Assembly (NCBI RefSeq): GCF_008692785.1
Contig: NZ_VXJV01000013.1
Location: 1 to 64,000, forward strand
Length of the DNA stretch: 64,000 nt
Direction of reading: 5' to 3'
Source: Salmonella enterica subsp. diarizonae
Lineage (GTDB): Bacteria; Pseudomonadota; Gammaproteobacteria; Enterobacterales; Enterobacteriaceae
The position numbers were made by a program, and so were the translations under genes. The stretch's first letter is position 1, and each line of letters begins with the position of its first letter. The notes beneath the pieces were generated by a model, which saw only the letters and a list, made by a program, of their open reading frames with translations, was not told the origin of the DNA and searched no databases. This document shows, piece by piece, positions 1 through 8,718 of the stretch.

Positions 1-2
1 TA

Positions 3-128
3 TATAAAACCCGGGACATAGCCCGGGCGGATATCTTCGATTACATTGAAGTGTTCTACAACCGTACCCGACGCCACAGCCACCTCGGTGGCGTCAGCCC
101 AGAGGCCTTCGAAAAGGCCTCACCGTGA
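3..128 (+). pseudogene. IS3-family transposase (orfB) 3' end, cut by the window edge
   Basis: An open frame runs from the window edge to TGA at 126-128. It encodes the typical C-terminal tail of an IS3-family DDE integrase, with the signature [19 protein letters not shown]. The catalytic core lies outside the window, so it cannot be told whether the element is intact. No second copy is visible. It marks the border of the rtsAB/secretion island and fits acquisition or rearrangement by mobile elements. The right inverted repeat cannot be defined with confidence; the stretch just after the stop contains a short palindrome (GACAGAAACTGTC) that may belong to it. Confidence 0.75.
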
Positions 129-728
129 GGACAGAAACTGTCTACCGGAGCGTGGTCACTCCAGTAAAAGCATAAACCTAACGGATACGCACAGTAAAAA
201 AACCTAATAGCGCGCTACACGATTGTTCACGAAGCCAGCCATTCAACACAATCCTTCCCATCCCCGCAAACTCCCGGATATCTCTACGCCCTCTGCCCAT
301 CGCAATATATCTTTACCGCTTTGTATGCCCTTTCCCAATCGAGATCGTTAATATTTACAACTCAGAGAAAACTTATCTCAAATTAACACCAGATCCCGTA
401 CCTCATGCTAACCGTTCCCATGAAATTAAAGAGATCACCTCTAAAAATCAAGTGTGATTATTACTTAATTCAAATTTTAAAGAGATGACTTTATAATAAT
501 ATGAGCCAATTCTTGTAAATTTTCATCTTTTTTTTATACGCGACATAATTTTTTAACGATATTATAATATATAACAATAGAATATAAAATACCATTTTCA
601 ATAGAAAATGAAAAGATCAAAGCCTGAAACTTTAAGATAGCCAACACACATAATTATATTCATCAGTTCTCTTTTATATTTGTTAGCATAAATTTTAATT
701 TACACACATTTAATAAAAGGTAGTTATC
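129..728. other. AT-rich intergenic region upstream of rtsA
   Basis: Six hundred bases without a convincing gene. The first part is moderately GC-rich and probably contains the end of the IS element. From about 400 onward it becomes very AT-rich, with runs such as TATTATAATATATAACAA, and this continues to the rtsA start. Such composition is typical of H-NS-bound horizontally acquired promoters. The rtsA promoter should lie near 600-720, but I cannot assign -10 and -35 boxes with confidence. No tRNA gene is visible here. Confidence 0.5.
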
Positions 729-1604
729 ATGCTAAAAGAGTTTAATTCCTCACCTATCCCGGTGGGGAACATTGAATATTTACAATCAGCACAAAATTGG
801 CAGCGGAAGTCCTTATCTCTTCAGGGGTTAAATTTACTGCAGTCCGTGCTCATCAAGCTCACCACAGGTAAAATTTCAATTACGTCATCGTCCGGAGAGT
901 ATATTACAACAACAGGACCAATGTTAATATTTTTGGCTAAAGAGCAAACTATTCATATCACCCTGGAAGAGACCAATGAAAAGTTAAATTATAATTTAAT
1001 TGAATTAGATTCAGCATCAATCAAAAATGCTTATAACTTTTTTCTGTATGAACATGCAGAGTTTTCGGCCCCCCCGACAAAACCGACAACAAAGCATTTA
1101 TTAGCGCCAATAGAAACAGGAGTGGCAAGAGTATTCAACCTCTTACACTCTTCAAATAAAAACCAGAAGTTGCCACAAGATAAAAGAGAATATTTAATAA
1201 GATTTCTACTTTCAGAGTTCATCTATGAACCTGAAGCATTTTATCTCTTTAGAGAACTATCGCAAAATTCAGTAGCCGAAAATATTTATAATATTATTAT
1301 AAGTGACATAAGTCGAAAATGGACACTCAAGGATATTTCTGATTCACTTTATATGAGTTGCTCCACATTAAAAAGGAAACTAAAACAAGAGAACACCTCA
1401 TTCAGCGAGGTTTACCTTAATGCGCGAATGAATAAAGCGGCAAAGCTTCTACGCAATAGTGAGTATAATGTTACTCGTGTGGCGTATATGTGTGGCTATG
1501 ATAGTGCTTCTTATTTTACATGTGTTTTTAAAAAACATTTTAAAACAACGCCATCAGAATTCCTATCTTTTTTGTCTTCCTCTCAATATCAATTTGTCAA
1601 CTGA
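729..1604 (+). CDS. rtsA: AraC/XylS-family invasion regulator RtsA
   Basis: The 291-residue protein matches Salmonella RtsA. The C-terminal AraC-type double helix-turn-helix occupies roughly residues 190-285, with the family pattern AAKLLRNSEYNVTRVAYMCG in the second helix-turn-helix. In Salmonella RtsA works with HilC and HilD, binding similar sites to activate hilA and SPI-1 secretion, and also activates slrP and dsbA. It is followed after 11 bases by rtsB, so the two form an operon. The gene is AT-rich, unlike the backbone to the right, indicating horizontal origin. Right after rtsB lies a SiiE-like secretion locus. In known Salmonella SPI-4 is under HilA control, so shared regulation here is plausible but not shown by the sequence. 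Confidence 0.93.
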   Translation: MLKEFNSSPIPVGNIEYLQSAQNWQRKSLSLQGLNLLQSVLIKLTTGKISITSSSGEYITTTGPMLIFLAKEQTIHITLEETNEKLNYNLIELDSASIKNAYNFFLYEHAEFSAPPTKPTTKHLLAPIETGVARVFNLLHSSNKNQKLPQDKREYLIRFLLSEFIYEPEAFYLFRELSQNSVAENIYNIIISDISRKWTLKDISDSLYMSCSTLKRKLKQENTSFSEVYLNARMNKAAKLLRNSEYNVTRVAYMCGYDSASYFTCVFKKHFKTTPSEFLSFLSSSQYQFVN

Positions 1605-1615
1605 GATATATAGCA

Positions 1616-1888
1616 ATGCAGTATAAGAATAAGTTAAAGCATATTAACATAAAAAATGGCATCCTCTTACTCGCTGAAAAGTTTAATTTAACGTTGAGCG
1701 AAAAAAAGGTTATTTATTATATCGCAGCAGGGTTATCGGTAAAAAGCTGTTCAAACTTATTAGATCGAAACATCAAGACCATTTCAACCCAAAAAAGATC
1801 AGCTTATAGAAAAATGGCTATCACTACTGATGTGGAACTAATTCATTTAATGTTAACTGAGTTTTCTATTTCATTAGAGATAACTTGA
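1616..1888 (+). CDS. rtsB: Helix-turn-helix regulator RtsB, flagellar repressor
   Basis: The 90-residue protein is a short LuxR-type helix-turn-helix. The segment LTLSEKKVIYYIAAGLSVK and the following recognition helix (about residues 25-75) match the GerE fold, and there is no receiver or ligand domain. It corresponds to Salmonella RtsB, which binds the flhDC promoter and represses flagellar genes while RtsA turns on invasion. The start is ATG 1616 with only a weak purine-rich upstream stretch, so translation may be coupled to rtsA. Confidence 0.9.
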   Translation: MQYKNKLKHINIKNGILLLAEKFNLTLSEKKVIYYIAAGLSVKSCSNLLDRNIKTISTQKRSAYRKMAITTDVELIHLMLTEFSISLEIT

Positions 1889-2210
1889 TTTGATCATAAA
1901 ATTCAGAAATACCATGATTAAAATAGACTAACAGTAAAGTACTGGTCACATAGTAACGTTCTATTGGAGGTGCAGTCATGTCAGTAATCTTACAGTTTCA
2001 GATATTATGATTTCACTACAATAGTTATTTATAATATAGGTTTTTTCGTGACGTCAATAGATTCATTGAGCCAGAAAATGATCAAATAGTTTTATAAGCG
2101 GTAATATTCATATCACCGCTTTACATTTACATATTGTATATAATCTGGCTTAAATCGCCACTACCAAAAACACTACCGTTTTAATCCCATACATACTAAC
2201 CTAAACCTTT
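1889..2210. other. Intergenic region between rtsB and the secretion operon
   Basis: This AT-rich stretch separates the convergent rtsAB and secretion operons. It holds a 7-bp inverted repeat (AAGCGGT at 2096-2102, ACCGCTT at 2115-2121) that could be a weak terminator, although no clear T-tract follows. A very strong ribosome-binding site (GGAGGTG, near 1965) sits before ATG 1978, but the frame opened there stops after ten codons, so it is probably the front end of a lost gene rather than a working one. Confidence 0.4.
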
Positions 2211-4181
2211 TCATCCATTCAGTTTCATTTTCGGAATACTTATCGTTGTATTACAACTTACAGTTCTTAAATGTTCATGTGAGAGTTCAATCTTTCGAGT
2301 AAATAACCTTTGTAGTGATATATCATGGGTCGCAAAAATGACAATACTATCTGAGTAAAGATATTTTATTCTTTCCAGAAAATCTAAAGCGTCAGCGGTT
2401 GAAAGATAAGATGTCGATTCATCCAAGAACACCATCTCCGGTTTTTTAAATAATGCGAGACATAATAAAATTTTTTGTTTTTCCCCATTGGAAAGGTTTA
2501 GCTCATCAACAAATTTTTCGTCTACGTTTTCTTTCGAAAGAATAAGATTTCTACAGCATAAAGTTAATATCTCTATGATATCACTATCATCAACAACACC
2601 ATATATCATGAAATTTTCACGAAGCGAGCCCTTTATAAAAGAGCTGTTTGTAGAGTGATAAGCGATACAGCTCTGTATATACTCTTCAGAAATGTGTGTT
2701 ATATCAACATTATTTAGCTTAACTGACCCTGTATAGCAATTAATAGAGTTTGACAGTGCTTTAATTAAAGATGATTTACCCGCTCCTGATGCACCAACAA
2801 TGCCAATAAAATCTCCAGGAACAGCCGTAAATGAGAGCGGTTCGATCAGTTTTCGTTCGGCAAACGAAATAGATAATTTTTCAACTGATAGTTGTTGAAT
2901 CCGTGATATATATATACCGCTATGCGATACAAATGTATCTTTATCTTTTAATAGCTCGCTTAAACTATTCATGATGTGAAACGAATGTAATCGTGATAAA
3001 TATAACTTATTAACGCCCCCAACTAAAGCCCCTGAGAGCCGAGAGTTGATAATCATAATGGCAATAATAGAGGCTGTCGTCAAACTACCATTGACGACAG
3101 CAAAATAGGATGAAATAAACATCACAATCATAGAAACAAAAGAGTTAGCCTTTATCATTTCAGCCCAATGATGATTTTCAATATTCATTTCCATTTTGGT
3201 ATATTCGTCACGATTAGTTTTATCCATCAATAGCTTTTCAAAAAAGGTGCTGCGTAGAAACTTCAACTCTTTTCTTTTTTCTTCTAATGATATTAATGTA
3301 GACATTTTTTCATAACTGACGCTATTTGTTTGCAACGTTTTTTTATATGCAGAAAAACGGATATGAACACAAAGAAAAGCTAACGCTATATAATAGATAA
3401 ACAAGGGGAAAGCATACCCCCCCATCATTACAAAAAGACATATAATAAACAAAAATGTTAATGAGAAATCTACTGAGATTAAAGGATAAGATTCCCAAAA
3501 TGATGCTACAGAAGATTCAATAGTACGTATCTTTACTGCCGCATTTCTGCAGTTTGAAATTTTTAAAGCATATAAAAAAAAAGCATTGCATTTTATATTG
3601 TTACTTTTAATCTGAGAAGACGCTTTGTCATAAATAATGCTTTTTAAAATAAGCTCAAAGATAACAAAAATTATAAATATTCCGGTAACAAAGAAAACAG
3701 AATGATAAGAATCACTGTAAATCAAACGAGTATTAAACAAGTTTGAATAAAGTGGCGTCATCAAGGCAAAGAAAATCAAACCAAGAGCAAAATAACTCGC
3801 CCCAGGTGTCATCTTTTTGATAGCATCGAAAACATCCACATCATTTATATTTTTTAATTCTTTTGACAAGTAAAATATTCGTTTACTAAGTAAGTCGTCC
3901 TGTGTGACGATATCTGTAGATGTTAAATTAATTAGCTTATTTTTTTCTTTTTGTATAATTAAAAAATAAGATTCAGTCCACTCTACTATAAATGTTTTTG
4001 GTAGATGAGTATAATCGTAAGAATTATCAGTGGTTATTTTATAGTCAAAGAAGTGATTATTTACATAATCATTAAAGTTCTGTAATACATCACACATATC
4101 TTTGCTTTTATTTTTAAAAACAAAATCAATGTCTTCAACAAGACAATATTTCCTAATAATTTCAAAAAAGTTACTATTCAT
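2211..4181 (-). CDS. HlyB/SiiF-like type I secretion ABC transporter
   Basis: This is the energising inner-membrane ATPase of the secretion locus. The start chosen is ATG 4181, which overlaps the upstream stop as ATGA and follows a GAAGTGA purine stretch, giving 656 residues (SPI-4 SiiF is about 689). Residues 1-125 form an N-terminal domain resembling a degenerate C39 peptidase-like domain without an obvious catalytic Cys. Hydrophobic segments follow from about 130 to 420. The ATPase domain has Walker A GASGAGKSS (about residue 460), a variant signature LSNGEKQK in place of LSGGQ, Walker B MVFLDES with the catalytic Glu, and the H-loop ATHD. It is the last gene of the operon, and its presumed substrate is the giant adhesin encoded divergently. 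Confidence 0.88.
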   Translation of the reverse strand: MNSNFFEIIRKYCLVEDIDFVFKNKSKDMCDVLQNFNDYVNNHFFDYKITTDNSYDYTHLPKTFIVEWTESYFLIIQKEKNKLINLTSTDIVTQDDLLSKRIFYLSKELKNINDVDVFDAIKKMTPGASYFALGLIFFALMTPLYSNLFNTRLIYSDSYHSVFFVTGIFIIFVIFELILKSIIYDKASSQIKSNNIKCNAFFLYALKISNCRNAAVKIRTIESSVASFWESYPLISVDFSLTFLFIICLFVMMGGYAFPLFIYYIALAFLCVHIRFSAYKKTLQTNSVSYEKMSTLISLEEKRKELKFLRSTFFEKLLMDKTNRDEYTKMEMNIENHHWAEMIKANSFVSMIVMFISSYFAVVNGSLTTASIIAIMIINSRLSGALVGGVNKLYLSRLHSFHIMNSLSELLKDKDTFVSHSGIYISRIQQLSVEKLSISFAERKLIEPLSFTAVPGDFIGIVGASGAGKSSLIKALSNSINCYTGSVKLNNVDITHISEEYIQSCIAYHSTNSSFIKGSLRENFMIYGVVDDSDIIEILTLCCRNLILSKENVDEKFVDELNLSNGEKQKILLCLALFKKPEMVFLDESTSYLSTADALDFLERIKYLYSDSIVIFATHDISLQRLFTRKIELSHEHLRTVSCNTTISIPKMKLNG

Positions 4182-4579
4182 TTTTTCACTTCTTCTACAA
4201 TGCAATTATTTTTTTTAGTTTCATAGATCGGTTGTTCTACAATAATTTCTTTATCTCCTAAGGCTGATTTGGCAACGATATAATTATAAGTGGTGTATTT
4301 TTTGGCCACCTCAAGACTTAAATTATTACCATATGTACAATATAGTCTGACTGCAGCATCAGATGAACGTAACGGCAAGAGATCCTTGACTGACAAAGAA
4401 AATCCTTTACCCATGACAACGTCAGTCTGATCTTTATTATCAGCTTCATAGGTTAGATTTGCCGAATCAAGCTTATTGTCTTTCGTTATAGCTACAGATA
4501 GCAAATTAGCTAATAATACAGACAGTAATAATATCATTACTGCCACAGCGGAAGATAATGCAGAAACAAATCCAAGCAT
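4178..4579 (-). CDS. Small one-TM protein, possible second SiiA/MotB-like subunit
   Basis: The 133-residue protein has one N-terminal membrane segment (about residues 4-32) and a roughly 100-residue soluble, probably periplasmic, part. I do not recognise it as a named family. The membrane helix GFVSALSSAVAVMILLLSVL has the same spacing as the helix of the SiiA-like protein of this operon (MVDGLSGALCILILVSTVFI), but the proton-carrying Asp is Ser. It starts 8 bases after the HlyD-like gene stops and overlaps the ABC gene by ATGA. It occupies the position where SPI-4 carries siiE. The existence of the gene is well supported by the operon spacing; its relation to SiiA is inference. Confidence 0.75.
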   Translation of the reverse strand: MLGFVSALSSAVAVMILLLSVLLANLLSVAITKDNKLDSANLTYEADNKDQTDVVMGKGFSLSVKDLLPLRSSDAAVRLYCTYGNNLSLEVAKKYTTYNYIVAKSALGDKEIIVEQPIYETKKNNCIVEEVKK

Positions 4580-4587
4580 AGTTTACG

Positions 4588-5823
4588 TTACCATACATTA
4601 AATACAATATTATCGCCGACTAACGCTGTAATGTAATTTAACAGAGTCACTTTCTTACTTAGCGCATATACATTAACCTGGACACCCTCTAACTCAGGAG
4701 GGACTATAATTTTATCATCTGGCTTTATTTCAACTTTGTAATAACGTTCAGCACCATTTTTTTCATCATCTGAGAACGAATCAGCACTTATCCTCGTAAT
4801 TTCACCTGAGAGTGTTTTTTTATAGCCAGGTGAATTCACAGTAATTTTTGCCGTTGTGCCCATAAAGATAAAAGGCCTGTATTTTGCTAAAATACGAGCA
4901 TCAATGACTTTACTTTCATTACTTTTCTTTATTGTCATTACTGGCTGTGAGTTTTCAACATAAGAACCCTTCTCAAAGCTACGTTCAATACTTAATATTA
5001 TGCCATTCGTCGGTGATAAAACACTATTAGCCTTAATTTTATTTCTTAGTAGTTCCAATTGTCCCCGATTTTCAAGACGTTCTCTACGTAACTGTTCCAG
5101 TTGTTCAGCATTGTTATTGAGTTGCTCAAGGACGCTACTACGAAACCTATTGTTTGCCAGCTTAATGTCATTTTGTAATGAGAGTAAACTGATCTCCCCT
5201 GTAGTTATTTGAGATATAATTTGACTTATTTCAGTTTTATTATTTATTATCTCTATTTCTGGCGCACGGGCCGATTTAAGTAAATTTCCTTTCCTTTTCA
5301 AAAGAAGCAATCGATCGTGAAGATCGTTTTTTTCTTCAATCATCTTCTCCTCTCTGAGCTTTAAATTCTTTTCTTCATTTCTTAAAGAAAAATACTCATT
5401 CAAAAGCTTATAAGCACTAAGTTCCTGACTGAAGAAATCTTTATTTTCCGTACTAAACTCACTTTCCTCGGATATTTCTCCAGCCAGGAGTATTTTAAGC
5501 AATCGCTGATCCTCTTCCAGGCTAACGATCCGTCTGTCTGCAAATAATACTAACTCATTAAGTGTTTTTTCCTGGTGAAAGACATCAAGGTTCGTATACG
5601 AAAAAAGTATATCTCCGATATTAACCTTTGAGCCAGTTCTTAAATCAAATTTATTAATAAATCCTGAATCAGGACTGACTATTACTAGTTTATCTGAAGC
5701 ACCGGTTATCACGCCAGTACCAGGAGAGACAATATCAATTTTCGCCACACAAATATAAACAATCAAAACAGCAACGGTCATAAAGACCGCTAACATCTTT
5801 CGCGATAGTAGGTTATTGTTCAT
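4588..5823 (-). CDS. HlyD/SiiD-like membrane fusion protein
   Basis: The 411-residue adaptor links the ABC transporter to the outer-membrane channel. One inner-membrane helix spans about residues 10-28 (MLAVFMTVAVLIVYICVA). A biotinyl-lipoyl-like half motif follows (SPDSGFINKFDLRTGSKVN), then a long Lys/Glu-rich coiled coil (about 80-260), the second lipoyl half (SPTNGIILSIERSFEKG) and a beta-barrel C-terminal part. This is the standard HlyD layout. It begins one base after the TolC-like gene ends, so the two are tightly co-translated. Its size is close to SPI-4 SiiD (about 425). Confidence 0.88.
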   Translation of the reverse strand: MNNNLLSRKMLAVFMTVAVLIVYICVAKIDIVSPGTGVITGASDKLVIVSPDSGFINKFDLRTGSKVNIGDILFSYTNLDVFHQEKTLNELVLFADRRIVSLEEDQRLLKILLAGEISEESEFSTENKDFFSQELSAYKLLNEYFSLRNEEKNLKLREEKMIEEKNDLHDRLLLLKRKGNLLKSARAPEIEIINNKTEISQIISQITTGEISLLSLQNDIKLANNRFRSSVLEQLNNNAEQLEQLRRERLENRGQLELLRNKIKANSVLSPTNGIILSIERSFEKGSYVENSQPVMTIKKSNESKVIDARILAKYRPFIFMGTTAKITVNSPGYKKTLSGEITRISADSFSDDEKNGAERYYKVEIKPDDKIIVPPELEGVQVNVYALSKKVTLLNYITALVGDNIVFNVW

Positions 5824-5824
5824 A

Positions 5825-7042
5825 TCACAAACTTAACAGTTCGCCAGATACCTGTAGCAAAGATATCTTGTTGATAGCATCACTAATTTTCATTTCAACC
5901 ATTTTCCGCTCTAATGCAAAATAGTCGTATTGCGTGTTTAACATTTCATAATAAGATGATTGTGAGATATTATATTCTCTTTTCTGATTAGCTAAAATCA
6001 CTTCTGTAGTTCTGCTTTGCTCTTCTAATCCTTTAAGTTCCTTTTGATTAGAATTTATCGTCAGTTGTAATGATTTCATTTTTGCCAACAATTCTTTATA
6101 TTTAAAATCCATCCTTGTCTTTAATACCTGGTATGATTTTATACCGGTTTGACTAGCAATCTTTTTATCATAATCAAATAGGTTTACCGAAACCTGAATG
6201 CCCCCCCATGAATCTTTATCAATCCTTTGACTATTATTATATCTTTCCTCTGCGACCAGACTAACCTGAACTAATGAATCTTGCTGCCAGGCGTTAAATT
6301 TTGCAGCATTAGCCTGTTCGTTCAATAATTTATAATCAATATTATTATAAATTTCTTTCTCATTAATATTATAGCCGTTAATTTTATTAATTATACTATC
6401 GGGTAAGTTAACACCCCGCTCAGGAAAAGCAATGCCGGTAGCTAATTCTATATTAGACTTAAGTAGTTCAATCTCTTTATTAATACTCTCTGACTCAGTC
6501 TTTATTTTCTGGATCAAAAGGCGAGCCTGCTCAACATCGCTTGCTTTAGCGATACCAGATAGATATCGCCCCTCAATTTGACGGTATAAATCAATGGCTG
6601 TCTGTTCTAATTTAGTCGCCTTTACCTCAAGATTATTATAATATTTTATACCAATTAAATTCTCTACCAGTGACTTATACAAGCTTTCTTTTTCCTTCAG
6701 AAGCGACAGTTCAGCACTATGAATTCGACTATTCTTCTCTTTAAAACGGTCAACAATAGTTGTACTAAAAATCAAAGAGCTAGCAGTTATTTTTGAATCA
6801 GTTATGTCACCGCGAGAGGCATCTGATTTATACTTGCTTTCTGCGGAAACTTTAGGCATAAAATAGAGGTCAGTTTGTTTCGCACGTAACAATTCTGATT
6901 CAAGCTCCAGGGCCTTAGCCTTGATCATATCTGATTCTTTATACATCTCATTAATAAAATCTGCATAGTGTAAAGTGTCCTGACCAGCCAAAGCTAATGG
7001 GCTAAAAAACAGGCACCCCATGATGATAAAATTAGTTTTCAT
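5825..7042 (-). CDS. TolC/SiiC-like outer-membrane secretion channel
   Basis: The 405-residue protein starts with a Sec signal peptide (MKTNFIIMGCLFFSPLALAG, cleavage likely after LALA-G). The mature part is made of two long helical repeats rich in Leu, Lys, Glu and Gln, as in the outer membrane efflux protein family. Recognisable stretches are AEERYNNSQ and the late helix NISQSSYYEMLNTQYDYF. Its start overlaps the end of the MotA-like gene by 11 bases. A dedicated channel inside the operon, rather than reliance on housekeeping TolC, is the SPI-4 arrangement. Confidence 0.87.
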   Translation of the reverse strand: MKTNFIIMGCLFFSPLALAGQDTLHYADFINEMYKESDMIKAKALELESELLRAKQTDLYFMPKVSAESKYKSDASRGDITDSKITASSLIFSTTIVDRFKEKNSRIHSAELSLLKEKESLYKSLVENLIGIKYYNNLEVKATKLEQTAIDLYRQIEGRYLSGIAKASDVEQARLLIQKIKTESESINKEIELLKSNIELATGIAFPERGVNLPDSIINKINGYNINEKEIYNNIDYKLLNEQANAAKFNAWQQDSLVQVSLVAEERYNNSQRIDKDSWGGIQVSVNLFDYDKKIASQTGIKSYQVLKTRMDFKYKELLAKMKSLQLTINSNQKELKGLEEQSRTTEVILANQKREYNISQSSYYEMLNTQYDYFALERKMVEMKISDAINKISLLQVSGELLSL

Positions 7043-8039
7043 TAGTCAGCACCTCTACAATCTGCTTCATTTTTTTCTTAAACTTATACTGTTCATGGAA
7101 ATAACTTTCCTGCCTGTCAATAATGACTTTAAGCTGTTCAGTCTTCTTATTTTCCATTTCCTCGTTAAACTCAGAGTTTTTCTTCATTAATGCCAGCAAT
7201 GCGTTAACACCAACATTTAAATCCATTAAATGCTCATTACCAGCAATAATTTTTTCACTCGCTACCATATTGCTTTGATTAACATCCATTAGCGATGCAT
7301 TAATACTAACAAGCGCATTATCACTTACCTCAGCAAATGCTTTTGTTACTTTTTCAATATTTTTCACAGTGGTATTTATTTGCAATAAATTCTCAGCCAT
7401 AGTATTGCTGTTTACCACTAATAACTCTGAAAGGTCTGTATTCTCTGGAATATAAACTAGTTTATTTGCGATATTAGTATTAATTTCTTCCAGTAGCGTT
7501 ATTCTGTTGAGTAAAGCGTGGAGCTCATTTTCTGAAGGTACTTTCTCTGGGTTTTTTCCAGTATTATTCTCCGTCTCGTAATAAAATTCCCAAAAATTTA
7601 GGCTTACCAAAAGTAATACTGATACCGTAACACCTAATATAGATGTCAGGAACGCAAATGACATTGCTGTCAGTGCCGATGAAATGGATGAAATCATTGC
7701 CCCCATTTTTGCTGCAAGATCGCCTTCTCCCCCCAGAGAACCGGAAATGGCCGAAACCATGTCGGTTAATCCCATAAAGGTACCAATCAGGCCTAAGGAG
7801 ACGGCCACTGAAGCCGCGAGTTTAGTTTGCGTTGCCAGTAAAGCGTAGTATTTCCTTGCCTTTAATCGGAATACCCAATGCGTTAAAAAAAGGAGCAGCG
7901 GTAATATAAATAATACTCCACATGCATACGTAATTTGCGGTGCCAGAAAAGCGGCCTGATTGACCATATTTTTAATGGCAGGAAATAATAAGTAGCATAC
8001 CGCTGTTAATATATAAAAAACCAGACCCAGAAAATACAT
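7032..8039 (-). CDS. MotA/ExbB-like, SiiB-like proton-channel subunit
   Basis: The 335-residue inner-membrane protein has helices near residues 3-22, 35-58, about 75-98 and about 115-150. The conserved MotA/TolQ/ExbB core is visible as SLGLIGTFMGLTDMVSA followed by AMSFAFLTSILGVTVSVLL. The C-terminal half (about 165-335) is soluble and largely helical, with predicted coiled-coil character, as in SPI-4 SiiB (464 residues). In SPI-4, SiiA and SiiB form a proton-conducting complex that works with the adhesin exporter. The gene follows the SiiA-like gene after 4 bases and overlaps the TolC-like gene, so the whole set reads as one operon. Confidence 0.85.
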   Translation of the reverse strand: MYFLGLVFYILTAVCYLLFPAIKNMVNQAAFLAPQITYACGVLFILPLLLFLTHWVFRLKARKYYALLATQTKLAASVAVSLGLIGTFMGLTDMVSAISGSLGGEGDLAAKMGAMISSISSALTAMSFAFLTSILGVTVSVLLLVSLNFWEFYYETENNTGKNPEKVPSENELHALLNRITLLEEINTNIANKLVYIPENTDLSELLVVNSNTMAENLLQINTTVKNIEKVTKAFAEVSDNALVSINASLMDVNQSNMVASEKIIAGNEHLMDLNVGVNALLALMKKNSEFNEEMENKKTEQLKVIIDRQESYFHEQYKFKKKMKQIVEVLTNEN

Positions 8040-8043
8040 TTAT

Positions 8044-8490
8044 TTAATTACTCCAGTAAATACAAGATAGACTTTTTTCACATGCAGACGAATCCCCTTC
8101 TTTGAACTCCACTTCTATATCAGAAGGTAATTTTAAGTCTGTATAAATCTTCAATAAATTAAACGTGTTTTTTGCTTTATGGTTTTCTACAGATTTAGAT
8201 ACTGCGCCATAGAGCGTGATTTTCTTTTTCCCAGAGTCAACTAAGTGCTTGCGGGTTTGATAAAGATCAGACGATGAAAGTGAAACAGCGCCACTATAGT
8301 AAATGGTATTTTTACTAAGATTAGTAAATGAGTCTCTGAACTTTAATGCTCCACCATCAGATGTCACAATTGAATCAGTGCTTGAGAGTATGAATACTGT
8401 AGAAACAAGTATCAGAATACAAAGCGCTCCGCTTAGCCCATCAACCATTGGCGCCAGTTCTTCATCACTATTATTTTCTTCTGCACTCAT
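8044..8490 (-). CDS. MotB-like, SiiA-like proton-channel subunit
   Basis: The 148-residue protein is the first gene of the operon. A short acidic cytoplasmic N-terminus is followed by one helix (about residues 15-36) that carries an Asp near its cytoplasmic end (residue 17, in MVDGLSGALC), the position of MotB Asp32 and SiiA Asp13 that binds protons. A periplasmic region of about 110 residues follows, with motifs such as KKITLYGAV. It is shorter than SiiA (about 210) because the linker after the helix is reduced. It pairs with the MotA-like protein encoded 4 bases downstream. Function is inferred from homology and gene order. Confidence 0.82.
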   Translation of the reverse strand: MSAEENNSDEELAPMVDGLSGALCILILVSTVFILSSTDSIVTSDGGALKFRDSFTNLSKNTIYYSGAVSLSSSDLYQTRKHLVDSGKKKITLYGAVSKSVENHKAKNTFNLLKIYTDLKLPSDIEVEFKEGDSSACEKSLSCIYWSN

Positions 8491-8718
8491 AGCTTTTTCT
8501 TGGTATTGTTGGACATGATTTAATTATAATTAATAAGTACTATTCAGACATATAAGCATAGGCCTGACATATTATAACTTTAGACCATTGGCATATTGCT
8601 TGATTTATTTCGAACTGGCAGGAATGTAAAATTAAACTTCGCTAAAAACAAGTTAGCACACTATTAAAATTATTATTTTTTCAGCTACCCGTTCAACTAT
8701 CATTAGGAAATAGGCAGT
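8491..8718. promoter_or_regulatory. Divergent promoter region of the secretion operon and giant adhesin
   Basis: This 228-base AT-rich intergenic region separates the divergent starts and must hold the promoters of both the minus-strand secretion operon and the plus-strand adhesin gene. I cannot assign exact boxes. An AGGAAATAGGC stretch before ATG 8719 provides the adhesin ribosome-binding site and could equally serve the in-frame ATG two codons later. The shared control region allows coordinated expression of exporter and substrate even though they are not in one transcript. Confidence 0.55.

Noticed and set aside
1978-2010. Ten-codon frame after a strong GGAGGTG ribosome-binding site
   Set aside because: Too short and unlike any peptide I know; treated as a possible remnant rather than a gene.
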